Positions 1 through 8,035 of a stretch of DNA of 27,298 bases are shown here, in pieces (position 1 is the stretch's first letter; the number at the start of each line of letters is the position of its first letter). Origin of the DNA: JBHIAG01 sp046758465 (lineage in GTDB: Bacteria; Acidobacteriota; Terriglobia; Acidiferrales; 2-02-FULL-67-57); contig JBHIAG010000017.1 in the NCBI GenBank assembly GCA_046758465.1, forward strand, positions 1 through 27,298. Reading direction: 5' to 3'. Both the position numbers and the translations under genes were made by a program. The notes beneath the pieces were generated by a model that saw nothing but the letters and a program-made list of their open reading frames with translations, ran no database searches and was not told the origin of the DNA.

Positions 1-435
1 GCGGGCGCGGGCGACGAGCTGCTCAGCCGCGCTTTCAGTCGTCGAGAGCACGGCCCGCATGGCACCATGAGTGCGCAGGTGGCGGACGAGGGCGCGAGTG
101 TCAATGTGGCTGATGACCGGGATGTTGTGGCGCGCGAGGTAGCCTTCGGCCTCCTGGTAGCTGCGCCAGTTGGAAGCGATCTCAGAGAAGTCGCGCACGA
201 TGAGGGCTTCGATGTAGGGCCGCGCGGCCTCCTGGTCGAGCGGGTTGGTGCCGACGTTGCCGATATGAGGATAGGTCAGGCAGACAAGCTGGCCAACATA
301 GGAAGGGTCAGTGAAGATTTCCTGGTAGCCGGTGATGGAGGTATTGAAAACGACTTCCCCGCCCCGCTCGGTGCGGGCGCCCAAACCCTTACCGCGAAAA
401 ATGCGCCCGTCTTCCAGGGCGAGGATGGCCTGCAT
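1..435 (-). CDS. carA: Carbamoyl-phosphate synthase small subunit, N-terminal part (runs off window)
   Basis: The first 145 residues of the glutaminase subunit of carbamoyl-phosphate synthase are present. This cytoplasmic subunit releases ammonia from glutamine for the large subunit, feeding pyrimidine and arginine synthesis. The frame opens MQAILALEDGRIF and contains the strongly conserved small-subunit stretch GEVVFNTSITGYQEI, followed by YPHIGN and, further on, SHIDTRALVRHLR, all typical of the CarA N-terminal domain. The class-I amidotransferase half, with its Cys/His/Glu triad, lies beyond the window edge. The start is well supported: AAGGAG sits 5 nt before the ATG. It follows lepB on the same strand with about 41 bp between them, so the two may be co-transcribed. 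Family identity is clear; only completeness is unknown. Confidence 0.95.
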   Translation of the reverse strand, partial: MQAILALEDGRIFRGKGLGARTERGGEVVFNTSITGYQEIFTDPSYVGQLVCLTYPHIGNVGTNPLDQEAARPYIEALIVRDFSEIASNWRSYQEAEGYLARHNIPVISHIDTRALVRHLRTHGAMRAVLSTTESAAEQLVARAR

Positions 436-476
436 TCAGTCTCCTTCGGTTGTGGTGGACACGCGCTTTGGTCAAG

Positions 477-1088
477 TTATTTTCCCTGCGGTTCGATCCG
501 CTTCGCAACGCTGCCGAAGCGCTCGGGTGGCCAGTAGATGAAAATCGCCTTTCCGTAGATGTAGCGCTGGTGCACGGGGCCCCAGGCGCGAGAGTCGCTG
601 GAACTGCTGCGATGATCGCCAAGAACGTAATAGTGGTCGGGTGGCACGGTCACGGGAGGAAACGACAGGCTCTGCGGCGACTCACCCGTCAGATAAGCCT
701 CCACCAGTTTCACGTCATTGATATAGACCCGTCCGGCGCGGATTTCTAGCGTCTCGCCGGGAAGTCCGACAACGCGCTTGATGAATGATTTGCCGGGATC
801 GCGCGGATAGCGAAATACAATTACGTCCCCGCGCGCTATCGGCTCGAAGTGGTAGATAAACTTGTTGATGAAGATGCGCTCCTGGTCGCCGAGGCCGGGC
901 TCCATGCTGGTTCCTTCTACCTTGACGGGTTGATAGAGGAAGGTAATGATGACGAGCGCGAGCACCACTGCTACCAGCAACTCGCGCAACCACAATATGG
1001 AAACGAGACGAGCACTGGCGCGGCGGACGCCACGCAGCCAGCGAGACAGCAACCCTACCGAAGATGCTACGTGCCGTTCATCGTGCAT
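477..1088 (-). CDS. lepB: Signal peptidase I
   Basis: A 203-residue membrane-bound type I signal peptidase, which removes Sec/Tat signal peptides on the outer face of the cytoplasmic membrane. One transmembrane segment lies at about residues 31-51. It is followed by box B with the catalytic serine (GTSMEP, Ser61), box D with the general-base lysine (SFIKRVVGLPGE, Lys104) and box E (GDHRSSSSDSR, about 158-167). The frame stays open upstream to 1367, but the extra residues are low-quality and antisense to the glycosyltransferase. I chose the ATG at 1088 because AGGA lies just before it and the protein then has normal family length. It is divergent from the glycosyltransferase and upstream of carA. 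Confidence 0.93.
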   Translation of the reverse strand: MHDERHVASSVGLLSRWLRGVRRASARLVSILWLRELLVAVVLALVIITFLYQPVKVEGTSMEPGLGDQERIFINKFIYHFEPIARGDVIVFRYPRDPGKSFIKRVVGLPGETLEIRAGRVYINDVKLVEAYLTGESPQSLSFPPVTVPPDHYYVLGDHRSSSSDSRAWGPVHQRYIYGKAIFIYWPPERFGSVAKRIEPQGK

Positions 1089-1102
1089 TCCTAAAGAACA
1101 AA

Positions 1103-1111
1103 TGTATACCA
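1103..1111 (-). promoter_or_regulatory. Possible extended -10 box for lepB in a short divergent intergenic region
   Basis: On the minus strand the sequence reads TGGTATACA, an extended -10 pattern (TGn plus TATACA), about 15 bp before the lepB ATG. The core GTATAC is palindromic, so the plus strand also offers a TATACC-like box toward the glycosyltransferase. No convincing -35 hexamer was found for either direction. Confidence 0.35.
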
Positions 1112-1120
1112 CGGGTTCCG

Positions 1121-1126
1121 AAGGAG
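1121..1126 (+). promoter_or_regulatory. Shine-Dalgarno site that points to a CTG start
   Basis: AAGGAG at 1121-1126 is followed by a 7-nt spacer and then CTG at 1134-1136, in frame with the glycosyltransferase. No ATG, GTG or TTG exists in this frame between the upstream stop at 1092 and the GTG at 1209. Starting at 1209 would delete the conserved first strand of the fold. Confidence 0.6.
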
Positions 1127-1133
1127 TACAACC

Positions 1134-1838
1134 CTGCCGATAAATCGCCGAGCGGCGCGCATCGCACTCCTGCTTCCCGCGCTGAACGAGGAGCGTGCCC
1201 TGCCGAAGGTGTTTGCGGGACTGCCGCAAGACATACTTTCCCAGATTATTGTGGTCGACAACGGCAGCAGCGACCGCACGGCTGCTGTGGCCGCCAGTCT
1301 GGGTGCGATGGTCGTCGCTGAGCCGCGTCGAGGTTATGGCCAGGCCTGCCGGGCTGGCTTGGCGCATCTCGCACCCGATACCGACATCGTAGTGTTTCTG
1401 GATGCCGACGGCAGCGATGTGCCGGGCGAAGTCGAGCGCCTCCTGGAGCCCATTCTGGCGGACGAAGCCGATCTGGTAATCGGCTCGCGCGTGTTGGGCC
1501 AGGCTGAACTGGGAGCTCTCACTTGGCAGCAGCGCTGGGGCAACCGCCTAGCCACCACGCTCATCCGGTTGCTCTTTGGATTTTGCTACACCGACCTGGG
1601 GCCCTTCCGGGCAATCCGCCGTGCCCGACTCCATGAGTTGGCCATGCAAGACCGCAACTACGGCTGGACTGTCGAGATGCAACTCAAGGCACTGCGACGC
1701 GGCTTGCGTGTGCAGGAAGTCCCCGTGAGCTACCGACGGCGCGTGGGCCAGTCGAAGATTTCCGGAACGGCGAAAGGTGCCCTGTTGGCGGGCGCTAAGA
1801 TTCTTTGGACCATTGTGCGGCTCAGGTTGTCGAATTAG
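1134..1838 (+). CDS. Glycosyltransferase family 2 (DPM1/polyprenyl-phosphate sugar transferase type), probable CTG start
   Basis: A soluble GT-A-fold glycosyltransferase of 234 residues. It probably transfers a sugar from a nucleotide donor to a lipid carrier or glycan in the cytoplasm; the exact substrate cannot be told. Residues 10-20 (IALLLPALNEE) form the first nucleotide-binding strand. IIVVDNGSSD follows at about 38-47, the DAD metal-binding motif at 90-92 (VVFLDADGSD) and VIGSRVLG further on. There is no C-terminal membrane segment. The N-terminal strand is coded upstream of the first conventional start (GTG 1209). A strong AAGGAG 7 nt before a CTG argues that translation begins at 1134; alternatives are ATA 1140 or a base error. 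It is divergent from lepB. Confidence 0.85.
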   Translation: MPINRRAARIALLLPALNEERALPKVFAGLPQDILSQIIVVDNGSSDRTAAVAASLGAMVVAEPRRGYGQACRAGLAHLAPDTDIVVFLDADGSDVPGEVERLLEPILADEADLVIGSRVLGQAELGALTWQQRWGNRLATTLIRLLFGFCYTDLGPFRAIRRARLHELAMQDRNYGWTVEMQLKALRRGLRVQEVPVSYRRRVGQSKISGTAKGALLAGAKILWTIVRLRLSN

Positions 1839-1844
1839 TCGAAC

Positions 1845-2723
1845 TCAGCGAATGTCGCCGACGCTGGAAAAGAGCCGGATCGTTTTGCTGACGCCAAAGG
1901 TAAAACCAGTGTCAGCGTCGTTCTTCGTCAGGCCGGCGATACCGGCGAGGTCCCAGCGGAAGCCACCAGCCCAAAACTGTATCCCCAGACGCCCCTGACC
2001 GCGGCTGCCCGTGCCCGCGAGCGCGCTTGTGGCGGGCGTGTTGCGCGTGCTCTTTCGACCCTGTACTTCGCCGACGATGTTCAACCGTTTGTTGACGGGT
2101 ACGACGATACCCCACCCCAACAGCAGCACATCGTTTTGCGCAAACAGCCCCGCCGGGGCTTCCAGGATGCCCAGGCCGGCATGGGCGAATGTATTCAGCC
2201 GCCCGAAATGTTTCTGGAGAAGCAACGCGGCGAAGATATTGGTAGTGTTCAAGCCGATGCCGCGGCGCTCGTCGCTGGTGGGCATCTCGAAGCCAAACCG
2301 AAATCCCAGCGACGGACGCCGGCCCTGCTCGGAGAAAAGCTTGGCTTTGGCCGCGATGCTAAAGTCTCCGACGTCGTCGGTCGAGTCCCCTCCTTGGGTT
2401 AGGATCGGCGTGACGAATGCGGATCGCTGCTCGCTGACCGACAGGAAGTTGCGGACGCTCCCTTCTAGCTGCACCTCTACCCTGCGACTGATGCCGAAGT
2501 GCAGGGCAACGACTCCCACCCGCGTCAGGTCGCCTTCCAACCCTGCGAGCGGAAACCGCGCCTCTTGCAGGAACTCGAACCCGAACTGCACCAGAAGTTC
2601 GCCTGGCTGGATGACTTCAACTTCCTGGGTGATAAGCGGTCGCTGCTGCGCTGCCACCGACGGAGGCACCAACAATAACAACCAAATTAGGCTGACTAAG
2701 GATGGAAATCGCGTTGGGTGCAA
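1845..2723 (-). CDS. Exported beta-barrel-like outer-membrane protein (transporter/MetA-pathway-like)
   Basis: A 292-residue protein with a clear signal peptide: a hydrophobic stretch at residues 8-22 and a cleavage-type VAAQQ near 25. The mature part has alternating short amphipathic strands (QPGELLVQFGFEFLQ, GVVALHFGISRRVEVQLEG, SLGFRFGFEMPTS, RLGIQFWAGGFRWDLAGIAG) ending in an amphipathic strand, which suggests an outer-membrane beta-barrel. The layout resembles the phenol-degradation MetA-like barrel family, but the function is not known to me. The start used is TTG at 2723. No strong ribosome binding site is visible; a CATAAT box lies about 12 nt upstream, so the start is uncertain. It sits downstream of rsmE on the same strand with about 54 bp between them. 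Confidence 0.7.
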   Translation of the reverse strand: MHPTRFPSLVSLIWLLLLVPPSVAAQQRPLITQEVEVIQPGELLVQFGFEFLQEARFPLAGLEGDLTRVGVVALHFGISRRVEVQLEGSVRNFLSVSEQRSAFVTPILTQGGDSTDDVGDFSIAAKAKLFSEQGRRPSLGFRFGFEMPTSDERRGIGLNTTNIFAALLLQKHFGRLNTFAHAGLGILEAPAGLFAQNDVLLLGWGIVVPVNKRLNIVGEVQGRKSTRNTPATSALAGTGSRGQGRLGIQFWAGGFRWDLAGIAGLTKNDADTGFTFGVSKTIRLFSSVGDIR

Positions 2724-2777
2724 GGCGGGCGTATTATGGGGAAAAGCTCAGGTAGCAGGCAAGCGCAAAGACCTGCC

Positions 2778-3503
2778 TCAGTCAGCAGCAAGTTCGTAGC
2801 GGAGGATCGCAAGTGCACTGATGCCGGCGGTTTCAGTCCGTAAGATGTTTTTCCCTAGAGAAGCCTCGACAAAACCCTGCTGCTGAGCTGCCTGGCGCTC
2901 TTCGTCGGTCCAGCCCCCCTCTGGACCCACCGCCAAGGCAACGCTGCGCGGTGAGGGACTGGCACGCAGCAAGCGACGCAAGGGCGTTGCATCCCCAGCT
3001 TCTGATAGCAAGATTCGGGTCTCACAATCGATTCTAGACACCGCGTCGGACAATTTTGTGAGTTGCCCGAGTCGTGGCACGTCAGTCCGGCGCGCTTGCT
3101 GTGCAGAGGCCTGCAAGATCTTTTTCCAGCGCTCCTGCCGTCTGACGGCCGCGCGCGTGAGATGCAGGTCCGACCGGTTGGCCTCGATAGGGATGATTTC
3201 ACTGATACCAAGTTCCGTGGCCTTCTCAAGAAACCACTCGAACCGTGAGAACTTCACAACGGCAGCCAGAAGGACTAATCAGGGTGTTGAAAGGGGCACA
3301 CTGATTGGCTCGACGAGTTCGAATTCAACTCGGTCCGAGCTCACCGAGGTGATGCGCGCGAGCCACACAGTCCGCTGGTCACTCAACTCATAGAGTTGCC
3401 CGGGGCAGACCCGCAGCACATGGGCCAAGTGGTGGGCGGCTTCACCAGTAAGGGTGGTACGCCCCGCGCTCCATTGGGGGGCAAAGAAGCGGCGTCGCGT
3501 CAA
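2778..3503 (-). pseudogene. rsmE: 16S rRNA (uracil-1498-N3)-methyltransferase, interrupted by an in-frame TGA
   Basis: RsmE methylates U1498 of 16S rRNA using S-adenosylmethionine. The N-terminal PUA-like part reads RRRFFAPQW and HHLAHVLRV. The C-terminal SPOUT knot reads EKATELGISEI, AVGPEGGWTDEE and LGKNILRTETAGISALAILRYE, all diagnostic. Both halves are in the same frame, separated only by TGA at 3279-3281 (codon 75). It lies between STP and LVLLAAVVKFSRFEW, where homologues have an ordinary strand residue. One C-to-T change in CGA would explain it. TTG at 3503 is preferred as start because AGAGGA lies 7 nt upstream and homologues begin near RRRFF; another TTG exists at 3524. Downstream of dnaJ. 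Either a recent pseudogene, a read-through gene or a base error. Confidence 0.85.
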
Positions 3504-3604
3504 GGAATTTTCCTCTGAGGTCAACGTTCACTCGTTGGTACAGCGTAGGCCCTTTGTGCCAGCCGCAGACATGCCCAGCCAGCAGGAGGATAACAAAAGA
3601 GCGG

Positions 3605-4738
3605 TTAGCCGAAGATGTCTTTGACGCGATCGAAAAGGCTGCTCTTCTCGATGGGACGATTTTCGGCCGGGAGACTTTCGGCCAGTTGCTCGATCATGCG
3701 TCGCTGCTGGCGCGTGAGTGTTTTCGGTGTCACGACTTTCAGCTCGACGAAAAGATCGCCGCGGCCCCGACCGTTCAAGTTCGGGAAACCCTTCCCCCGG
3801 AGCCGTATGATGGTCCCGCTTTGTGTCCCCTCGGGGATCTTCAGCTTCTCTTCCCCATCGAGCGTAGGCACCCGAATCTCTGCCCCCAGCACCGCTTGTG
3901 GGAACGAAATCGGGATGGAGCAATAGAGGTTGCTCTCGCGTCGCTCGAAAACAGGGTGGTTCTGCACACCCAATACAACGTAGAGGTCCCCGGGCGGACC
4001 GCCCGAGAACCCCGCTTCACCTTCACCCCCGATGCGCAACCGTGTCCCCGTGTCCACGCCGGGCGGAATCTTGACTTCGAGCGTGCGTTCGCGCTGGACA
4101 CGTCCGCTCCCTTGGCATTCCGTACAGGGATGGCGGATGATCTGGCCGGTGCCCTGGCATTGGGGGCAGGTGCGGCTGACGGAGAAGAACCCTTGCTGAT
4201 AGTAGAGCTGACCACGGCCCTGGCAGGCCGGACAGGTTGTGAGACTTGTGCCCGCACGAGCACCGGAGCCCTGGCAGGTCGAGCAGATTTCCTGGCGCGG
4301 GATTTTCAGCTTGGTGGCCAAGCCACGCGCTGCCTCCTGAAAGCTGATCTCCAGGTCATAGCGCAGATCCGCGCCTTGGTGGACGCGACTGCGGCGCCGC
4401 CGCCCGCCACCCAGTCCGAACATCTCTTCAAAACCAAAAAAGTCACCAAAAATGTCGGCAAAGTCGGCAAAGATGCTCTGGTCGAAGCCAGTGAAGGGCT
4501 GGCCGCCTAGGCCGGCGTGACCATAACGGTCATAGGCGGCGCGCTTTTGGGGATCGGCGAGAACAGAGTAGGCTTCGGTGAGTTCCTTGAAGCGCTCTTC
4601 GGCTTCCCGCTTGTTGTTCGGATTGCGGTCCGGATGCCACTGAAGCGCGCCGCGGCGATAGGCTCGCTTGACCTCCTCCTCGGAGGCATGGCGACCGACA
4701 CCCAAAACTTCGTAGTAATCCAGTTTCTGATTCGGCAT
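3605..4738 (-). CDS. dnaJ: Chaperone DnaJ
   Basis: A full-length 377-residue type I Hsp40, the co-chaperone that stimulates DnaK ATPase and delivers unfolded clients. The J domain (residues 1-70) contains the HPD motif at 35-37. A Gly/Phe-rich linker follows (FADIFGDFFGFEEMFGLGGG). Next come four CxxCxGxG zinc-binding repeats (CSTCQGSG, CPACQGRG, CPQCQGTG, CTECQGSG) and the C-terminal substrate-binding beta domains (GDLYVVLGVQNHP, GDLFVELKVVTP). I use the ATG at 4738; a TTG three codons upstream is possible. It lies 16 bp after grpE, in the order hrcA-grpE-dnaJ-rsmE. dnaK is not in the window. Confidence 0.97.
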   Translation of the reverse strand: MPNQKLDYYEVLGVGRHASEEEVKRAYRRGALQWHPDRNPNNKREAEERFKELTEAYSVLADPQKRAAYDRYGHAGLGGQPFTGFDQSIFADFADIFGDFFGFEEMFGLGGGRRRRSRVHQGADLRYDLEISFQEAARGLATKLKIPRQEICSTCQGSGARAGTSLTTCPACQGRGQLYYQQGFFSVSRTCPQCQGTGQIIRHPCTECQGSGRVQRERTLEVKIPPGVDTGTRLRIGGEGEAGFSGGPPGDLYVVLGVQNHPVFERRESNLYCSIPISFPQAVLGAEIRVPTLDGEEKLKIPEGTQSGTIIRLRGKGFPNLNGRGRGDLFVELKVVTPKTLTRQQRRMIEQLAESLPAENRPIEKSSLFDRVKDIFG

Positions 4739-4754
4739 CGCCTGCAATAAGAGT

Positions 4755-5303
4755 CTAGGTAGTCTTTTCCTGCTTTCCGCTTGGCCGCACCGCCACTTTC
4801 ACCAGAGCCGGTCGTAGCAAACGCTCCTTGAACGTATAGCCTTGCTGGAGTTCTTCGATGACTTCTTGGTCGCGGAAGTCTGGGCTTTCGATTCTCTCCA
4901 GCGCATGGTGGAGGTAGGGATCGAAAGTTTCCCCCAGAGCCTTTACGGGCTTTAGACCGCGATGACTGAGCGTGTCAACGAGTTGTTTGTAGATCAACTT
5001 CACACCCTTCCGGTACTCCTCGGAATGGGCATTTTCGCTTGACATGCTCAGGGCGCGCTCAAAACCGTCGAGCACGGGTAAAAGCGCCAGGACCAGGTCA
5101 GCTTCGGCCCACTGACGAAACTCTTGCTGCTCGCGTTTGGTCCGTTTCCGATAATTTTCAAAGTCTGCCTGGCGGCGCAGAAGTTGGTCGTAAAGCACCT
5201 CGTATTCGGCCTGCAGCTTCTTGTAAGAATCCTCCTGTGACGGTTCGGCGCCCGTGGCAGTTTCATCCGCCGGCTTAGGGGTGGCGTTTTCTTCGTCCTT
5301 CAC
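4755..5303 (-). CDS. grpE: Nucleotide exchange factor GrpE
   Basis: A 182-residue GrpE, which releases ADP from DnaK and resets the chaperone cycle. A charged, disordered N-terminus (residues 1-25) leads into a long coiled-coil helix (YKKLQAEYEVLYDQLLRRQADFENYRKRTKRE). The GrpE core follows with LLPVLDGFERAL, then the beta-wing domain with GETFDPYLHHAL and the terminal GYTFKERLLRPALVKVA signature. The start is GTG at 5303, the only start near the expected N-terminus. It is placed 33 bp after hrcA and 16 bp before dnaJ, consistent with a heat-shock operon. Confidence 0.96.
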   Translation of the reverse strand: MKDEENATPKPADETATGAEPSQEDSYKKLQAEYEVLYDQLLRRQADFENYRKRTKREQQEFRQWAEADLVLALLPVLDGFERALSMSSENAHSEEYRKGVKLIYKQLVDTLSHRGLKPVKALGETFDPYLHHALERIESPDFRDQEVIEELQQGYTFKERLLRPALVKVAVRPSGKQEKTT

Positions 5304-5336
5304 GTGGATATCTCTGCTGGTTCTGCCGGTGGCGTT

Positions 5337-6383
5337 CTAATTTTCATTAAGGACTCGATTGAAGAGTCGGGCGACGTAATGCACTGCGGTGATGGCACGC
5401 GGGTAATCCATGCGAGTGGGGCCCAGGATGGCGAGGGAACCGAGTGGCCGCTCCCGTGTCCCATAAGAGGCACTGATCAGAGCAAAATGTTTGATGGCAG
5501 GGGCGAGACGCTGCAAGCCGATCATGACTTGTACGCCGGGCTCCAACTGCTCGAGCGTGATACTGAGCAGGCCCACCAATTTTTCTTTCTCTTCGAGCGT
5601 ACGTAGCAGGACACTCAACTCCTCCTGGGAGGCTTCGGCTGCGCGGGCAATCAAATTGGCTGTGCCCTCGAGGTACACCTTAGCGGTTTCGTGAATCTCC
5701 TCTACACTTTCGCGGCACAGAGCAGCAGCGGTTGCTGCCAGGCGCTCATAGCGCGAGCGCTCATGGGCGGCCCGGCGCTCGAGCTCGGCACGCGCCGCTG
5801 CGAGCGTCCAGCCGGCGAAGTTCTGATTGAGATAGGCAGCAGTACGGTCGAGTTCTTCCTGGCTGTACGCCTCCTGGACGGTGACCAGTGTGTCCCGCAC
5901 CAACCCCGTGCGGGTCAGGATCACCACCAGCACGCGCTGCGTATCCACGCGGAGCAAGCACACCTGTTCGAGCGGAGCCTGCATGACAGGAATCGTAAAC
6001 ACAATGCCGATGCCGTGCACGAGTTCCGAGAGCACACGCGAAGCGCGCGGCAGCAAGGCCCCGGCCTCCATCGGCTCACCCAAGAGATGGGCGTCAATCC
6101 AATTCCTGTCAGAAGGAGCGAGTTGCGCGCGACGCATGGCTTGGCGTGCGTAGAACTCGTACGCCTTGGCGGTCGGGATACGGCCGGCCGAGGTATGGGG
6201 CTGGCGGAGGTAGCCCTTGTTCTCGAGGTGCACCATCACGTTGCGGATCGTAGCCGAGGAGAGCTGGCCATGCTGCTGGCGCGCCACTCTCATTGAGGCC
6301 ACCGGCTCGCCCGTGGCGATGTGGGTGCGCACGATGGCGGCCAGAATCTCCTGATTCCGCCCTGCGTCTCTTCCCGGCAACAT
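5337..6383 (-). CDS. hrcA: Heat-inducible transcription repressor HrcA
   Basis: HrcA represses class I heat-shock genes by binding CIRCE operators and depends on GroEL for folding. The 348-residue frame has the N-terminal winged-helix region (RNQEILAAIVRTHIATGEPV, SSATIRNVMVHLENKGYLRQPHTSAGRIPT in two blocks) and the C-terminal GAF-like region ending LGSLAILGPTRMDYPRAITAVHYVARLFNRVL, both typical. The frame is open to a TTG at 6419, but that codon would lie about 8 nt after the predicted transcription start. The ATG at 6383 begins MLPGRDAGRNQEIL, as homologues do. First gene of the hrcA-grpE-dnaJ-rsmE run. Autoregulation would be expected, yet no CIRCE repeat is visible upstream. Confidence 0.95.
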   Translation of the reverse strand: MLPGRDAGRNQEILAAIVRTHIATGEPVASMRVARQQHGQLSSATIRNVMVHLENKGYLRQPHTSAGRIPTAKAYEFYARQAMRRAQLAPSDRNWIDAHLLGEPMEAGALLPRASRVLSELVHGIGIVFTIPVMQAPLEQVCLLRVDTQRVLVVILTRTGLVRDTLVTVQEAYSQEELDRTAAYLNQNFAGWTLAAARAELERRAAHERSRYERLAATAAALCRESVEEIHETAKVYLEGTANLIARAAEASQEELSVLLRTLEEKEKLVGLLSITLEQLEPGVQVMIGLQRLAPAIKHFALISASYGTRERPLGSLAILGPTRMDYPRAITAVHYVARLFNRVLNEN

Positions 6384-6433
6384 CTTTCGACTTCGCCTCC
6401 CTGTATGCACACCGCACAATCAGCGGCAATTTG

Positions 6434-6462
6434 ATTCTAGCGGGTGGGTAAATCAGGGTCAA
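6434..6462 (-). promoter_or_regulatory. Sigma70-type promoter for hrcA operon
   Basis: On the minus strand a -35 TTGACC (6457-6462) and a -10 TAGAAT (6434-6439) are separated by exactly 17 bp. Each box matches the consensus at five of six positions. The start of transcription would fall near 6427, giving a leader of about 44 nt to the ATG at 6383. Confidence 0.7.
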
Positions 6463-6496
6463 GCCGCGTGGCCTACGGTTCGCTCGAACGGTGGAA

Positions 6497-7993
6497 TTAG
6501 GAGTGCGTGTCGATCTGGGCACGCTGCAACGTGCCGCTGAAATCCAGGTAGATGCTCTTCCACTCCGAGAAGACGTCCAGGGCAGCGTTGCCCGCATCGC
6601 GGTGACCGTTTCCGGTTTGCTTCGTGCCCCCGAAGGGGAGCTGGATCTCCGCTCCGATGGTAGGCGCGTTGATGTAAACAATACCCGAGTGGAGGTCGCG
6701 CATGGCGACGAAGGCGCGGTTAACGTCGCGCGTGTAGATAGAGGAGGAAAGGCCGTAGACAACTCCGTTATTGATTTCGACTGCTTCCTCAAAGGTGTCA
6801 AAGGGGATTAGTGACACCACCGGGCCAAAAATCTCCTCCTGGCAGATGCGCATCTTGGGGTCACAGTCTCCAAAAACGGTGGGCGCGTAGAAGGTTCCCT
6901 TGGCGAAGTCACCCTCCGTGAGCGGATGTCCGCCGCAGAGGAGCTTCGCGCTCTCCTGCTTACCGACCTGCACGTAGCTCTCGACGGTGTTGCGCTGGCC
7001 TTCGTTGATGCACGGACCCATCTCCACTGTCGGATCGAGCCCATTACCGACTTTCAAGGCTTTGGCGTGGTGGACGAACATGTTCGTGAACTCTCGATAG
7101 ACCTTTTTATGCACTGCCACGCGGCTGGCTGCCGTGCAGCGTTGTCCCGTGGTACCGAAGCCGCCCCACAACGCTCCGTCGATTGCCAGGTCGAGGTCGG
7201 CGTCGTCCATCACAATGATCATATTCTTGCCGCCCATCTCCAGGCTGCAATGGCGAAAGTCCGGCGCACAGGCCTCCGACACCAACCGACCCACCTCGGT
7301 TGAGCCGGTGAAGGAAATCACGCTGACATCCGGATGCTTCATCAAGGGAAGACCCACGGCGCTACCCGACCCGGTGACGAAGTTCAGAACGCCCTTGGGC
7401 AGGCCCGTTTCATTCAAAAGTTTGACGAAGTTCCAGCCCGACAGCGGGGTAGCGCTCGCCGGTTTGAAGACCACGGTGTTGCCACAGACGAGCGCCGGAA
7501 AGATTTTCCAAGAGGGGATGGCCATGGGGAAATTCCAAGGTGTGATAATGCCGCACACGCCCAACGGCATCCGCACCGACATTGCGAACTTGTTGGGCAA
7601 CTCAGAGGGCACGGTCTGTCCAAACAACCGGCGACCCTCGCCTGCCATATAAAAGCCCATGTCGATCGCTTCCTGAACGTCTCCACGTGTCTCGTTCAGG
7701 ATTTTTCCCATTTCCCGGGTCATGTCCCGTGCGAGCTCTTCTTTGCGTTCCACCAAGGTCTGCGCCGCACGCAAGAGAATTTCGGCGCGTTTGGGAGCGG
7801 GCGTGAGACGCCAGGCGGGGTAGGCGGCGCGGGCCGCCGCGACGGCAGCGTCCACATCGCACTTGTCCGACTGTTGGAAAATTCCGATGAGGTCGTTCTT
7901 ATCCGCAGGATTGATGTTTTCGAACGTCTTCGCGCAGCGGGCCTCGACCCACTCACCATTGATGGAATTTTTATAGACGTTAGAGGTTGCCAT
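6497..7993 (-). CDS. NAD(P)-dependent aldehyde dehydrogenase
   Basis: A complete 498-residue aldehyde dehydrogenase that oxidises an aldehyde to the acid (or semialdehyde to diacid) in the cytoplasm. The cofactor region contains TPWNFPMAIP (Asn about 154) and FTGSTEVG. The general-base glutamate is in LEMGGKN (Glu252) and the catalytic cysteine in GQRCTAAS (Cys286). EEIFGPVV and the C-terminal NAPTIGAEIQLPFGGTKQTG follow; the latter resembles ALDH7/semialdehyde dehydrogenase types, but the substrate is not determined. The ATG at 7993 is chosen because GAGGAGG lies 5 nt upstream; the frame extends 8 residues further. It is a single-gene unit with its own promoter and an operator-like palindrome. 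Confidence 0.93.
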   Translation of the reverse strand: MATSNVYKNSINGEWVEARCAKTFENINPADKNDLIGIFQQSDKCDVDAAVAAARAAYPAWRLTPAPKRAEILLRAAQTLVERKEELARDMTREMGKILNETRGDVQEAIDMGFYMAGEGRRLFGQTVPSELPNKFAMSVRMPLGVCGIITPWNFPMAIPSWKIFPALVCGNTVVFKPASATPLSGWNFVKLLNETGLPKGVLNFVTGSGSAVGLPLMKHPDVSVISFTGSTEVGRLVSEACAPDFRHCSLEMGGKNMIIVMDDADLDLAIDGALWGGFGTTGQRCTAASRVAVHKKVYREFTNMFVHHAKALKVGNGLDPTVEMGPCINEGQRNTVESYVQVGKQESAKLLCGGHPLTEGDFAKGTFYAPTVFGDCDPKMRICQEEIFGPVVSLIPFDTFEEAVEINNGVVYGLSSSIYTRDVNRAFVAMRDLHSGIVYINAPTIGAEIQLPFGGTKQTGNGHRDAGNAALDVFSEWKSIYLDFSGTLQRAQIDTHS

Positions 7994-8016
7994 GGCGCCC
8001 TCCTCAGAAAAGGGCA

Positions 8017-8031
8017 ACTGTGCGAAACAGT
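8017..8031 (-). promoter_or_regulatory. Small inverted repeat in the ALDH leader
   Basis: ACTGT and ACAGT form a perfect 5-bp inverted repeat around a GCGAA loop, between the proposed operator and the ribosome binding site of the aldehyde dehydrogenase. It could fold in the leader RNA, but such short repeats also occur by chance. Confidence 0.25.
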
Positions 8032-8035
8032 GTAG

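Noticed and set aside
3554..4510. Plus-strand open frame of 318 codons
   Set aside because: It is antisense to dnaJ; the apparent Gly/Cys patterns come from the dnaJ zinc-repeat codons read backwards.
6478..6489. Hairpin GTTCG-CT-CGAAC after the ALDH gene as a terminator
   Set aside because: The stem is only 5 bp and there is no T-run in the direction of transcription.
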